Shown one piece after another: positions 26,668 through 34,106 of a stretch of DNA of 64,000 bases (positions within the stretch are counted from its first letter, which is position 1; each line of letters begins with the position of its first letter). The notes under the pieces were generated by a model, which had not been told where the DNA came from, made no database searches, and saw only the letters and a program-made list of their open reading frames with translations. Source of the stretch: Planctomycetaceae bacterium (GTDB lineage Bacteria > Planctomycetota > Planctomycetia > Pirellulales > PNKZ01); NCBI GenBank assembly GCA_016793115.1, contig JAEUIN010000212.1, positions 21,917 through 85,916 on the forward strand, written 5' to 3'. Made by a program: the position numbers and the translations under genes.

Positions 26668-27417
26668 TCAAATCTTCTTCCCCACATACAACGTCGCGAT
26701 GCCCAGCGTGAACGGCTTGAACCAGACGTCGCACAGCCCGACTTTGCGCATGCGCTCGGCCAGCGCCTCGCCGCAGGGAAACTCGCCGACGCTCTGCGGC
26801 AAGTAGCGATACGCTTGCTGCGGCGAACCGCTAAGCCATTGGCCGATCCGCGGCAAAACATTGCTGAAATACCAGTTGTAGACGGCGCGAAACGGCTTCC
26901 ATGTCGGCTGCGAAAACTCAAGCACCGCGACGTGCCCGCCCGGCGCGCAGACGCGCGTCATCTCACTGAGGCCGCGATTCGTGTCGGTCACATTGCGCAG
27001 GCCGAAGGCGACGCAGACGATCTGAAACATTTCGTCGGGAAACGGCAGTCGCTGGGCATCCGCCTCGACGAACGTCATCCGTCGTTGCGTGCCGGCGGAT
27101 TCTCCTTTCCGGCGGCCGATCGTGAGCATCGGATGACAAAAATCGGCGCCGACGATCGGCACCTTTCCGCCGGCGGCCTTGTCATAAGCCAATGCCAAGT
27201 CGCCCGTACCGGTGCAGAGGTCGAGAATCGGCCCGGCTCCGACGCGCGGCGGCACCAATCCGACGGTCTTTTTCCGCCAACGCTTGTCGATCGACATCGA
27301 CAGCAGATGATTGAGAAGATCGTAGCGCGGCGCGATCTCGCCGAACATGCGGCGAATTCGCGACTCGGTTTTATCGACCGAAGTGTGGACGGGCGGGCTA
27401 ACGGCGGTTGGGATCAT
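26668..27417 (-). CDS. menG: demethylmenaquinone methyltransferase (UbiE/MenG)
   Basis: A 249-residue SAM-dependent methyltransferase that makes menaquinone from demethylmenaquinone. Motif I is LDLCTGTGDLAL (about residue 66); FGLRNVTDTNRGLSEMTRVCAPGG and YRYLPQSVGEFP are UbiE signatures. It is the first gene of the cluster menG-ubiX-ubiA-mqnE, 64 bases before ubiX, and is divergent from comB across a 113-base gap. Confidence 0.95.
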   Translation of the reverse strand: MIPTAVSPPVHTSVDKTESRIRRMFGEIAPRYDLLNHLLSMSIDKRWRKKTVGLVPPRVGAGPILDLCTGTGDLALAYDKAAGGKVPIVGADFCHPMLTIGRRKGESAGTQRRMTFVEADAQRLPFPDEMFQIVCVAFGLRNVTDTNRGLSEMTRVCAPGGHVAVLEFSQPTWKPFRAVYNWYFSNVLPRIGQWLSGSPQQAYRYLPQSVGEFPCGEALAERMRKVGLCDVWFKPFTLGIATLYVGKKI

Positions 27418-27530
27418 GCCTCAATTGTTGTCCCCGCCCCCTGGGTTGCAAAGGGGGCCGTCTGCTACGATTGACGGCGGAAACGGCAGATTTCCGCGAA
27501 CATTCCGCCGATAACCAACTCCTTACGGCT

Positions 27531-28256
27531 ATGGCTGAGCTGCGCGTCCACCTACTTCCCGCGCTCGTCGAACCGAGCGAATTGGCCGGCCGCACGGTCG
27601 TCGTCGTCGACGCGCTCCGCGCGACGACCACGATCTGCCATGCGCTTGCGGCCGGCGCGGCATGCGTCGTCCCTTGCTTGGAGATCGACGAAGCCCGGGC
27701 CGTTGCGGCGAAACTCGGGGAAGTAGCACGCCTCGGCGGCGAGCGGCTCGGGCGCAAGATCGAAGGATTTCATTTCGGCAACTCGCCGACGGAGTATACC
27801 CCCGCCGCCGTCGCGGGACGGACAATTGTGTTCACGACGACCAACGGCACGCGGGCCATGCGCCGCGCCGCCCAAGCCGGCGAACTGTTGCTCGGCGCGT
27901 TCGTGAATCTCTCCTCGATCGTCGCGGCCGTTCGCGACGCCGAGCGGATTGATATCGTCTGCGCCGGTACCAACGGCGTGGTCACCGCGGAAGACGCTTT
28001 GTTCGCCGGGGCCGTCGCCGATCGGCTCCGTAGGCCGGTCGTCGAACTCAACGACCAAGCACTACTGGCTCGCGACGCTTGGCGGTCGTTCGAGATCTGC
28101 GGGCGGCCGCTGGCAGCGGCCTTGCGCGAATGCCAAGGGGGGCGCAATTTGATCGGCGAAGGATTCGACGCCGATATCGACACTGCGGCGCAGATCGACG
28201 CCTGCCCGGTCGTTCCGCGGCTTGACTTGGTCGCCGGCCGCATCACGCTGCGGTAG
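27531..28256 (+). CDS. comB: 2-phosphosulfolactate phosphatase
   Basis: A 241-residue enzyme of the ComB family that dephosphorylates 2-phosphosulfolactate. The family was first described in coenzyme M synthesis and is widespread in bacteria. Motifs visible are VVVVDALRATTTI, FTTTNGTRAM and the CAGTNGVVTAEDALFAGAV stretch. The start is the ATG of MAELRVHLLP. No comA, comC or sulfolactate-degradation gene is adjacent, so the real substrate here is uncertain. Confidence 0.88.
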   Translation: MAELRVHLLPALVEPSELAGRTVVVVDALRATTTICHALAAGAACVVPCLEIDEARAVAAKLGEVARLGGERLGRKIEGFHFGNSPTEYTPAAVAGRTIVFTTTNGTRAMRRAAQAGELLLGAFVNLSSIVAAVRDAERIDIVCAGTNGVVTAEDALFAGAVADRLRRPVVELNDQALLARDAWRSFEICGRPLAAALRECQGGRNLIGEGFDADIDTAAQIDACPVVPRLDLVAGRITLR

Positions 28257-28356
28257 ACCACGAATCCTGCCGCGGATACACTGATTCGCTTGCGATTTCG
28301 CGGCATCTGACCGGGATTTCAGGCCGCATTTTGAGATAGAAAGTCGACGCTCACAC

Positions 28357-30024
28357 ATGGACATGGACAAACTCGTCTCGCTCTGCAAACGGCGAGGCTT
28401 TCTCTTCCAAAGCTCGGAAATCTACGGCGGCTTCAACGGCTTCTGGGACTACGGCCCGCTGGGCGTCGAACTGAAGCGCAACGTCAAAGAAGCTTGGTGG
28501 CGCGACATGGTCGCGGGCCATGACGAACTCACGCAATTGGAAGGCGCGCCCTCGACTTACGACATGGTCGGCCTCGATTGCACCATCATCATGCATCCGC
28601 AGGTCTGGAAGTGCTCGGGCCACTACGACCTGTTCCACGACTTCATGGTCGACTGCAAAGAGTCGAAGAAGCGCTATCGCTACGATCAGATTTACGTCGT
28701 CGCGCTCGCCGTGAAGCCCAACCATTCAACGAACCCGGAAATCAGCAAGCGGCCGCCGTTTACGGAAGCGTGGGCGACGCTGGCCTCGACGGCCGACGAA
28801 CAAAAGGCCGAGGTCTTCAAGCGGGCCGGCGGCAAATACTCCGTTCGCTCGAAGAACGCCGACGACGCGTTCGAGATCGTCGACGTCAAGAAACTGCCCG
28901 ACATCGTCAAGGCCGGCACTCCGCTTGAGCAAGTCATCGGTCCCGACGTGACGTCGCCGGGTTCGCTCACCGAGCCGCGCGAGTTCAATTTGATGTTTAA
29001 GACGATCGTCGGCGCGCTCGGCGGTGAAGATGATGCGGCCTTTCTCCGTCCGGAGACGGCGCAAGGCATCTTCGTCAACTTCAAGAACGTCGTCGACAGC
29101 TCGCGCGTGAAAATTCCGTTCGGCATTGCGCAGGTCGGCAAGAGTTTCCGCAATGAAATCACGCCGCGCAACTTTACGTTCCGCTCGCGCGAGTTCGAGC
29201 AAATGGAGATCGAATTCTTCTGCAAGCCGGCCACGAGCCACGATTGGTACAAGTACTGGCGCGACCGCCGTTATCAATGGTATCTCGACCTCGGCCTGCC
29301 GCGCGAACGGCTGCAACTGCGCGATCACCACGCCGACGAACTGAGCCACTACTCAACCGGCACGGCCGACATCGAATACGCGTTTCCGTTCTTGCCTGCC
29401 GGCGAGTTCGGCGAACTTGAAGGCATCGCCCACCGCGGCGACTTCGACTTGCGCAGCCACATGGAAGGCAAACTCGATCCGAACACGCGGCCGCTGCAAG
29501 TGGAACTCGGCTCCGACGGCAAGCCGAAGCATCGCGGCAGCGGTAAGGACCTGACGTATTTCGACGATCAGGCCCGCGAGCGGTTCACGCCGCACGTGAT
29601 CGAACCGTCGGCGGGCGCCGATCGAGCCACGCTCGCCTTCCTCTGCGAGGCCTATCAAGAAGACACCGCGCCCGACGAAAACGGCAAGCCGCAGGAGCGC
29701 GTCGTGCTGAAGCTGCACCCGCGGCTCGCGCCGATCAAGGCGGCCGTGCTGCCGCTGGTGAAGAAAGACGGCATGCCGGAAGCGGCGCAGAAGATCTATC
29801 GCGCGCTGAAGAAAAAGTTCAATGCCTACTACGACGACGGCGGCGCGGTCGGCCGACGTTATCGCCGGCAAGACGAAGTCGGCACGCCGTACTGCATCAC
29901 CGTCGACGGCCAAACACTTACCGACGGCACCGTCACCGTGCGCGATCGCGACAGCCTCAAGCAGTGGCGCATCAAGGCCGACGACTGCCCGGCGGAAATC
30001 GCGAAGCTGGTGTCCGGCGAGTAA
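28357..30024 (+). CDS. glyQS: glycyl-tRNA synthetase, dimeric type
   Basis: A 555-residue class II aminoacyl-tRNA synthetase of the alpha2 (eukaryote/archaea-like) type. The N-terminal YGGFNGFWDYGPLGVELKRN is motif-1 linked; motif 2 is seen in FRNEITPRNFTFRSREFEQMEIEFF and motif 3 near GADRATLAFLCEAY. A C-terminal anticodon-binding domain covers roughly the last 110 residues. A second ATG two codons downstream could also start it. It stands alone between comB and an isomerase gene. Confidence 0.96.
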   Translation: MDMDKLVSLCKRRGFLFQSSEIYGGFNGFWDYGPLGVELKRNVKEAWWRDMVAGHDELTQLEGAPSTYDMVGLDCTIIMHPQVWKCSGHYDLFHDFMVDCKESKKRYRYDQIYVVALAVKPNHSTNPEISKRPPFTEAWATLASTADEQKAEVFKRAGGKYSVRSKNADDAFEIVDVKKLPDIVKAGTPLEQVIGPDVTSPGSLTEPREFNLMFKTIVGALGGEDDAAFLRPETAQGIFVNFKNVVDSSRVKIPFGIAQVGKSFRNEITPRNFTFRSREFEQMEIEFFCKPATSHDWYKYWRDRRYQWYLDLGLPRERLQLRDHHADELSHYSTGTADIEYAFPFLPAGEFGELEGIAHRGDFDLRSHMEGKLDPNTRPLQVELGSDGKPKHRGSGKDLTYFDDQARERFTPHVIEPSAGADRATLAFLCEAYQEDTAPDENGKPQERVVLKLHPRLAPIKAAVLPLVKKDGMPEAAQKIYRALKKKFNAYYDDGGAVGRRYRRQDEVGTPYCITVDGQTLTDGTVTVRDRDSLKQWRIKADDCPAEIAKLVSGE

Positions 30025-30121
30025 GGGCCGATAGGCGCCGTGGGTCGGCGCGCCGGCGTCGGAGAAGCAAAGCAATCTTAATTCCCGATGGCGCGTTGCG
30101 CCGGGCAACTGAAACCGCTCC

Positions 30122-30943
30122 ATGATTCCCGCCGTTAGCCAAATTTGCACGCTCCACGCACCGCTGGAGAAAGACGTCGAAGACTATGCCGCCGGGCATG
30201 TCGACGCGATTGAACTCTGGTTGGGCAAAGTCGAGACGTGGTTGCAGACCCGTTCGGTCGCCGAGTTTAAAGAGTTGCTGTCGCGCCATGAGATAGCGGC
30301 ACCGGTCGCCGCGTTTCAGGGCGGGCTGCTCACTAGCCAAGGCGACGCGCGGCGCGAGCATTGGAACCTGTTCGAGCGCCGCCTCGCCTTGTTGCCGCAA
30401 ATCGGCGTCGGCGCGCTTGTGGTCGCCGGCGACATCCACGGCGCGCTCGATCAGCAGGCGCTCGACCGCGTCCACATGTCGCTCGCGCAAGCGGCGGAAA
30501 AGGCGCAAGCCGCAGGCGTGCGTTTGGCCTTCGAGTTTCAAGCGACCGCGTCGCTCGCCAACAACTTGCAAACCGCCGCGGCGCTCGTCGAGCAGGTCGG
30601 CTCGCCGAACTTAGGCCTCTGCTTCGATGCGTACCATTACTACGTCGGCCCGAGCAAAGAAGAGGATCTCGGATTGCTGACTCCCGAGAACCTCTTTCAC
30701 GTTCAGTTGTGCGACTTGGTCGGGGTGCCGCGCGAGATGGCGTCGGACGGCGATCGCGTGCTCCCCGGCGACGGCGATTTTCAGTTGTCTCCGATCGTCG
30801 AACGCTTGAAACAAATCAACTACCGCGGCGCGGTCGCCGTCGAGTCGATGAATCCGCAACTCTGGCAAATTCCCCCGCGACAATTCGGCGAAATCGCCGT
30901 CACCGCACTCCGCAAGGTGCTCGGCCTGGCTAGCATGGACTAA
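30122..30943 (+). CDS. sugar phosphate isomerase/epimerase family protein (TIM barrel)
   Basis: A 273-residue AP-endonuclease-2-like TIM-barrel protein. Acidic metal-ligand positions typical of the family appear as LAFEFQA, LGLCFDAYHYYVG, HVQLCDLVGVP and AVAVESMNP. Members include xylose isomerase-like, inosose dehydratase and hydroxypyruvate isomerase enzymes; the exact substrate cannot be assigned. It lies 97 bases after glyQS. Confidence 0.82.
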   Translation: MIPAVSQICTLHAPLEKDVEDYAAGHVDAIELWLGKVETWLQTRSVAEFKELLSRHEIAAPVAAFQGGLLTSQGDARREHWNLFERRLALLPQIGVGALVVAGDIHGALDQQALDRVHMSLAQAAEKAQAAGVRLAFEFQATASLANNLQTAAALVEQVGSPNLGLCFDAYHYYVGPSKEEDLGLLTPENLFHVQLCDLVGVPREMASDGDRVLPGDGDFQLSPIVERLKQINYRGAVAVESMNPQLWQIPPRQFGEIAVTALRKVLGLASMD

Positions 30944-31049
30944 CTCCGGAGGGCGTCAGAAACGACCGTATCGGCTGACTTGGCATCCCCCCTCCTCACT
31001 CCGTTCCGCTCCCACGTTCCGCTTTTGTTGCATTTCCGTCGCCGCTTCG

Positions 31050-31103
31050 CTCTAGTAACGACTAGAGGGGTCCTTTGCCTTCTTCGTACGACACCAAAGG
31101 ACC
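31050..31103 (+). promoter_or_regulatory. leader hairpins that sequester the ribosome binding site
   Basis: Two perfect stems follow each other just before the start at 31109. The first is CTCTAGT / ACTAGAG with an AACG loop (31050-31067). The second is GGTCCTTTG / CAAAGGACC with a 17-base loop (31069-31103). The AAAGGA Shine-Dalgarno (31096-31101) lies inside the right arm of the second stem, so folding would block translation. Confidence 0.6.
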
Positions 31104-31108
31104 GGGTC

Positions 31109-32263
31109 ATGCGACATTTCATCTCCGTGTTGGTCGTCGGCTTCGTGCTCCTCGCCGAGCGCGTACCGCTTTTCGATCTCGGCGGCGCTTCGCGCGCGGC
31201 TGCGCAGGTCGCCGTGATCGGCGGCGGAACCACGTTCGGTTTCGGCGGCGGGTTCGGCACGTTCGGTTCACAGTCGTCGTTTGCGACCGAAACATCGCTC
31301 GTGGTCACGCCCGGCATGAGCGTCGGAGCGGTCACATTCGGCCCCTACGGCGCGCTCGGCCCTTACTACGGCACCGGCCCCTATGTCGGCTACGCTCCCG
31401 GCGGCTACGGCTTCGCCGGCTATCCCTTTGTACCTTATTCGTCCTACGGCTGGGGCCGCGGATGGGGCGGCTATTGGGGCCGACCGTACTGGGGCGGCTT
31501 CGCTCCCCCGCTCGCGATCTTGCCGGCCGAAACCATCTACGGGCCCGGTCCTGTGCGGCGCATGATGGGGCTCGATCCGCCGCTCGGTACGCCGATCGTG
31601 AATAACACGACGATCTTCAACCCGGCCGGCGCAGGCGGCAACGCCTTCGGCGTCGGTGCGGGGGGCGTCAACGTCCCGAACGCCAACGCGCAAGCCACGA
31701 ATGCCGCGGCCCGCGAGCGGTCGCGTAAGCAGTTGGCGATCGGCGATGAAGCGTTTCGCAAACAGAACTACGGCGAGGCCTGGACCGCTTACAAAGAAGC
31801 GGCCCGCGCGGCGCCCGATTTGGCCGACGCCTATTTCCATCAAGCTGCCGCGGCGGTCGCCCAGCGGCGCTACGGCGCCGCGGTCGACGCCGTGAAGTAC
31901 GGCCTCAAAGTTTCCAAAAGCTACCTCGACGGCGAATTCAAGTATTCGCAGATGTACGGCGACAACAAGCTCGCCCAGACCGCACATTTAGAAGCCCTGG
32001 CCAAAGCCGCGAGCGAAGCGCCGGATAGCGATCTCTACTTTCTAACCGGCGTCATGCTCTTCTTCGACGCCGAACCGCGGCGTGCGACGCCGTTTTTCGA
32101 CAAAGCCAAGCAATTGGCGATCGGCGAAACTTGGCACATCGACGTGTTCATCGAGATCCTGCGGCGCATGAATGAGCGGGGCGGGCCGATCGTCGAAGCG
32201 CCGCCGGCGGCGAATCCGCCGCGCGTTCCTGTCGTGCAAGACGCGGCCGGACAAGAGATCTAG
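31109..32263 (+). CDS. secreted Gly/Tyr-rich protein with C-terminal TPR-like repeats
   Basis: A 384-residue protein with an N-terminal signal segment (MRHFISVLVVGFVLLA). The next ~140 residues are rich in Gly, Tyr and Pro (GGGFGTFGS, YGALGPYYGTGPYVGYAPGGYG), a low-complexity surface-type region. A linker rich in Asn/Ala follows, then helical TPR-like repeats from ~residue 205 (AIGDEAFRKQNYGEAWTAYKEAARAAP and two to three further units). A protein-binding role in the envelope is likely. The start is supported by AAAGGA eight bases upstream, which lies in a hairpin. Confidence 0.75.
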   Translation: MRHFISVLVVGFVLLAERVPLFDLGGASRAAAQVAVIGGGTTFGFGGGFGTFGSQSSFATETSLVVTPGMSVGAVTFGPYGALGPYYGTGPYVGYAPGGYGFAGYPFVPYSSYGWGRGWGGYWGRPYWGGFAPPLAILPAETIYGPGPVRRMMGLDPPLGTPIVNNTTIFNPAGAGGNAFGVGAGGVNVPNANAQATNAAARERSRKQLAIGDEAFRKQNYGEAWTAYKEAARAAPDLADAYFHQAAAAVAQRRYGAAVDAVKYGLKVSKSYLDGEFKYSQMYGDNKLAQTAHLEALAKAASEAPDSDLYFLTGVMLFFDAEPRRATPFFDKAKQLAIGETWHIDVFIEILRRMNERGGPIVEAPPAANPPRVPVVQDAAGQEI

Positions 32264-32274
32264 CGTCGCGACCG

Positions 32275-33156
32275 CTAGGCTGCGCGGCGCTGATAGGTCG
32301 GCGGCGGCGCATCGTCATGATCGACGTCGGCGAAGTGTGGCGTTCGCACCCGCGTGCTCGCGGTCGTTCGTTCGACGGCGGCTTCGTAGCGGCGGCGCTC
32401 TTCGTCACGCAACATCTTGAGCATCACGAGCGGCAACGCTCCGATGGCCAACGCGACGACTCCGCCCATGATGAAAGTCGTTCCCATTGATTGCAGCTCC
32501 GAGCGATCGGCGAATACGCTCCAAGCGACCAAGAATCCGCCGCACGTAAAGGCGGTGGTCGCCAAACCGAGAAAGATCCAAGACACGATCGAGGCGACGA
32601 ATTCGCCCGGACGCGGTTCGCGCCGCAAGGCGTTCCACTCGTGCGGAACGACGGCAGGCGAGGTCGCCGGCTCCGTCGGGGCCGGCCCTGTCGGGCTATG
32701 CGGCGAAGGATACGTCGGCGCGTAGTGCGGCGCGGTGTAAGGCGCGCGGGGCGGAGGGGCGAACGACGGCGGTTCCGCTTCGCCTTGGGGCGCGCGTCGC
32801 AAGTGCGAACCGCTTGGTCCGCCGGGCGCGGCATCGTCATAGCGGCGCGACGTGGTCGTCAGTCGTTCCACGTGCCGCAGTTTTTCGTTCAGTTCCCAAT
32901 TAGCCGCTTCCCAGCGGAGCGAAGAAATTCGCAGCGGCTCGGCTTTCGGCGGCGCGGCGGGACGGAAGTCCGGAGTTTCCTCGCTCGGCGGCACATGCAT
33001 CGCGAGCGGGCGTTCGTTTTGCTCGGCTTGGACGAGCGTCGTCAGGTCGGTCCCGGCGTCGATCGCCAACAGCGTACCGCAGCGCGGGCAGCCGGGCTTG
33101 CCGTCGACGGCGCTGCTCACGCCGGGCACGTCTTGTCGACAAGCTGAACACCACAT
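32275..33156 (-). CDS. zinc-ribbon membrane protein
   Basis: A 293-residue protein opening with a zinc ribbon (MWCSACRQDVPG ... GCPRCGTLL). A Pro-rich, low-complexity linker covers residues ~110-185, then two membrane helices (SIVSWIFLGLATTAFTCGGFLV and TTFIMGGVVALAIGALPLVM). A short charged tail follows. This architecture is common among uncharacterised planctomycete proteins. The start MWCSAC is chosen because the zinc ribbon begins there; the longer frame adds an Arg-rich, non-conserved stretch. Confidence 0.7.
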   Translation of the reverse strand: MWCSACRQDVPGVSSAVDGKPGCPRCGTLLAIDAGTDLTTLVQAEQNERPLAMHVPPSEETPDFRPAAPPKAEPLRISSLRWEAANWELNEKLRHVERLTTTSRRYDDAAPGGPSGSHLRRAPQGEAEPPSFAPPPRAPYTAPHYAPTYPSPHSPTGPAPTEPATSPAVVPHEWNALRREPRPGEFVASIVSWIFLGLATTAFTCGGFLVAWSVFADRSELQSMGTTFIMGGVVALAIGALPLVMLKMLRDEERRRYEAAVERTTASTRVRTPHFADVDHDDAPPPTYQRRAA

Positions 33157-33320
33157 GGCCGCACACGTCCGCCTGAGGAGCGCCGGCTCGCAGAATGCCG
33201 GCGTTGAAAGCGGAGACCGACTCCGCCGTCGCGGTGTGTTATCGGTTCGAGCGGCCGGCAAACTGTAACGATTCCACAAACCTTGCGGCCTCAAGGACGG
33301 GCCGCGGACGTTTTGTCGGG

Positions 33321-33929
33321 CTAGGCCTTATACCGTCCTTCGCCGTTGATGCGGGCGAACACGTCGTTGAGCACCCAATGGAACACGGCCAGATGAATGC
33401 TCTCGACCATGCCCATGTCGTCGAGTCGCACATAGAGCCCGTCTTGCTGCGCTTTGAGCAGTTTGCCGCCCGAGTAGCCGGTGAGGCCGAACGTCTTCAA
33501 GCCGTGGCGATTGGCCCAATCGACCGCGGCCAAGATGTTTGGACTGTTGCCCGAGCCGGAGATGGCGATGAGCACGTCGCCTGCGGAGCCGTAGTTCATC
33601 AGCTGTTGGACGAAGATCTGGTCATAGCCGACGTCGTTGCCCACGGCCATGATCCAGCCGGCGTTGTCGGTGAGACTGAGCACCTTGAGTCGACGTTTCG
33701 ATTCGTCCTTCAGTTCCTGTTCGCGGAGCGTGCTCTTTCCCAGGTCTTCCGCCATGTGCGAGGCGTTACAGCCGGAGCCGCCGTTGCCGATGATGAAGAC
33801 GAACTTGCCGGCTTCGTAAGCGCCGTAGATGAGATCGGCCCAGCGTTTCAGCGCAGACTGATCAAGCTTGGCGAATTCGGAGTTGAGTCGATCGAGATAC
33901 GCGGGAACGTCGAGCGCGGCGCCAAGCAT
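33321..33929 (-). CDS. SIS domain protein, phosphoheptose-isomerase-like
   Basis: A 202-residue sugar-isomerase-domain protein similar to GmhA, which converts sedoheptulose 7-phosphate for heptose/LPS-type precursors. SIS motifs are FIIGNGGSGCNASHMAEDLGK (about residue 45) and AISGSGNSPNILAAVDWA (about residue 122). The C-terminal half contains HLAVFHWVLND. The remaining gmh genes are not adjacent. Function as a true GmhA is probable but not proven. Confidence 0.85.
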   Translation of the reverse strand: MLGAALDVPAYLDRLNSEFAKLDQSALKRWADLIYGAYEAGKFVFIIGNGGSGCNASHMAEDLGKSTLREQELKDESKRRLKVLSLTDNAGWIMAVGNDVGYDQIFVQQLMNYGSAGDVLIAISGSGNSPNILAAVDWANRHGLKTFGLTGYSGGKLLKAQQDGLYVRLDDMGMVESIHLAVFHWVLNDVFARINGEGRYKA

Positions 33930-34034
33930 AAAATCTCGCTAGAGTCGTAAGGGTGGCATCGAAAGCGGCGAAGAGCGAGTTGCCGCGCGGAGTCGTACCG
34001 GGACGCCGCCGATTCTATCGTATCGGCCGGGCGC

Positions 34035-34071
34035 AAAAAAAGCCCGGCGATCGTCGATACGATCGCCGGGC
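34035..34071 (-). terminator. Rho-independent terminator of the dihaem gene
   Basis: A perfect 12-bp stem (GCCCGGCGATCG / CGATCGCCGGGC, six-base loop), followed on the minus strand by seven T. It lies about 35 bases beyond the stop of the secreted dihaem protein gene. Confidence 0.88.
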
Positions 34072-34106
34072 CACGGTTTTCAGACGTCGTCGATTTCAGG
34101 CCGTGT

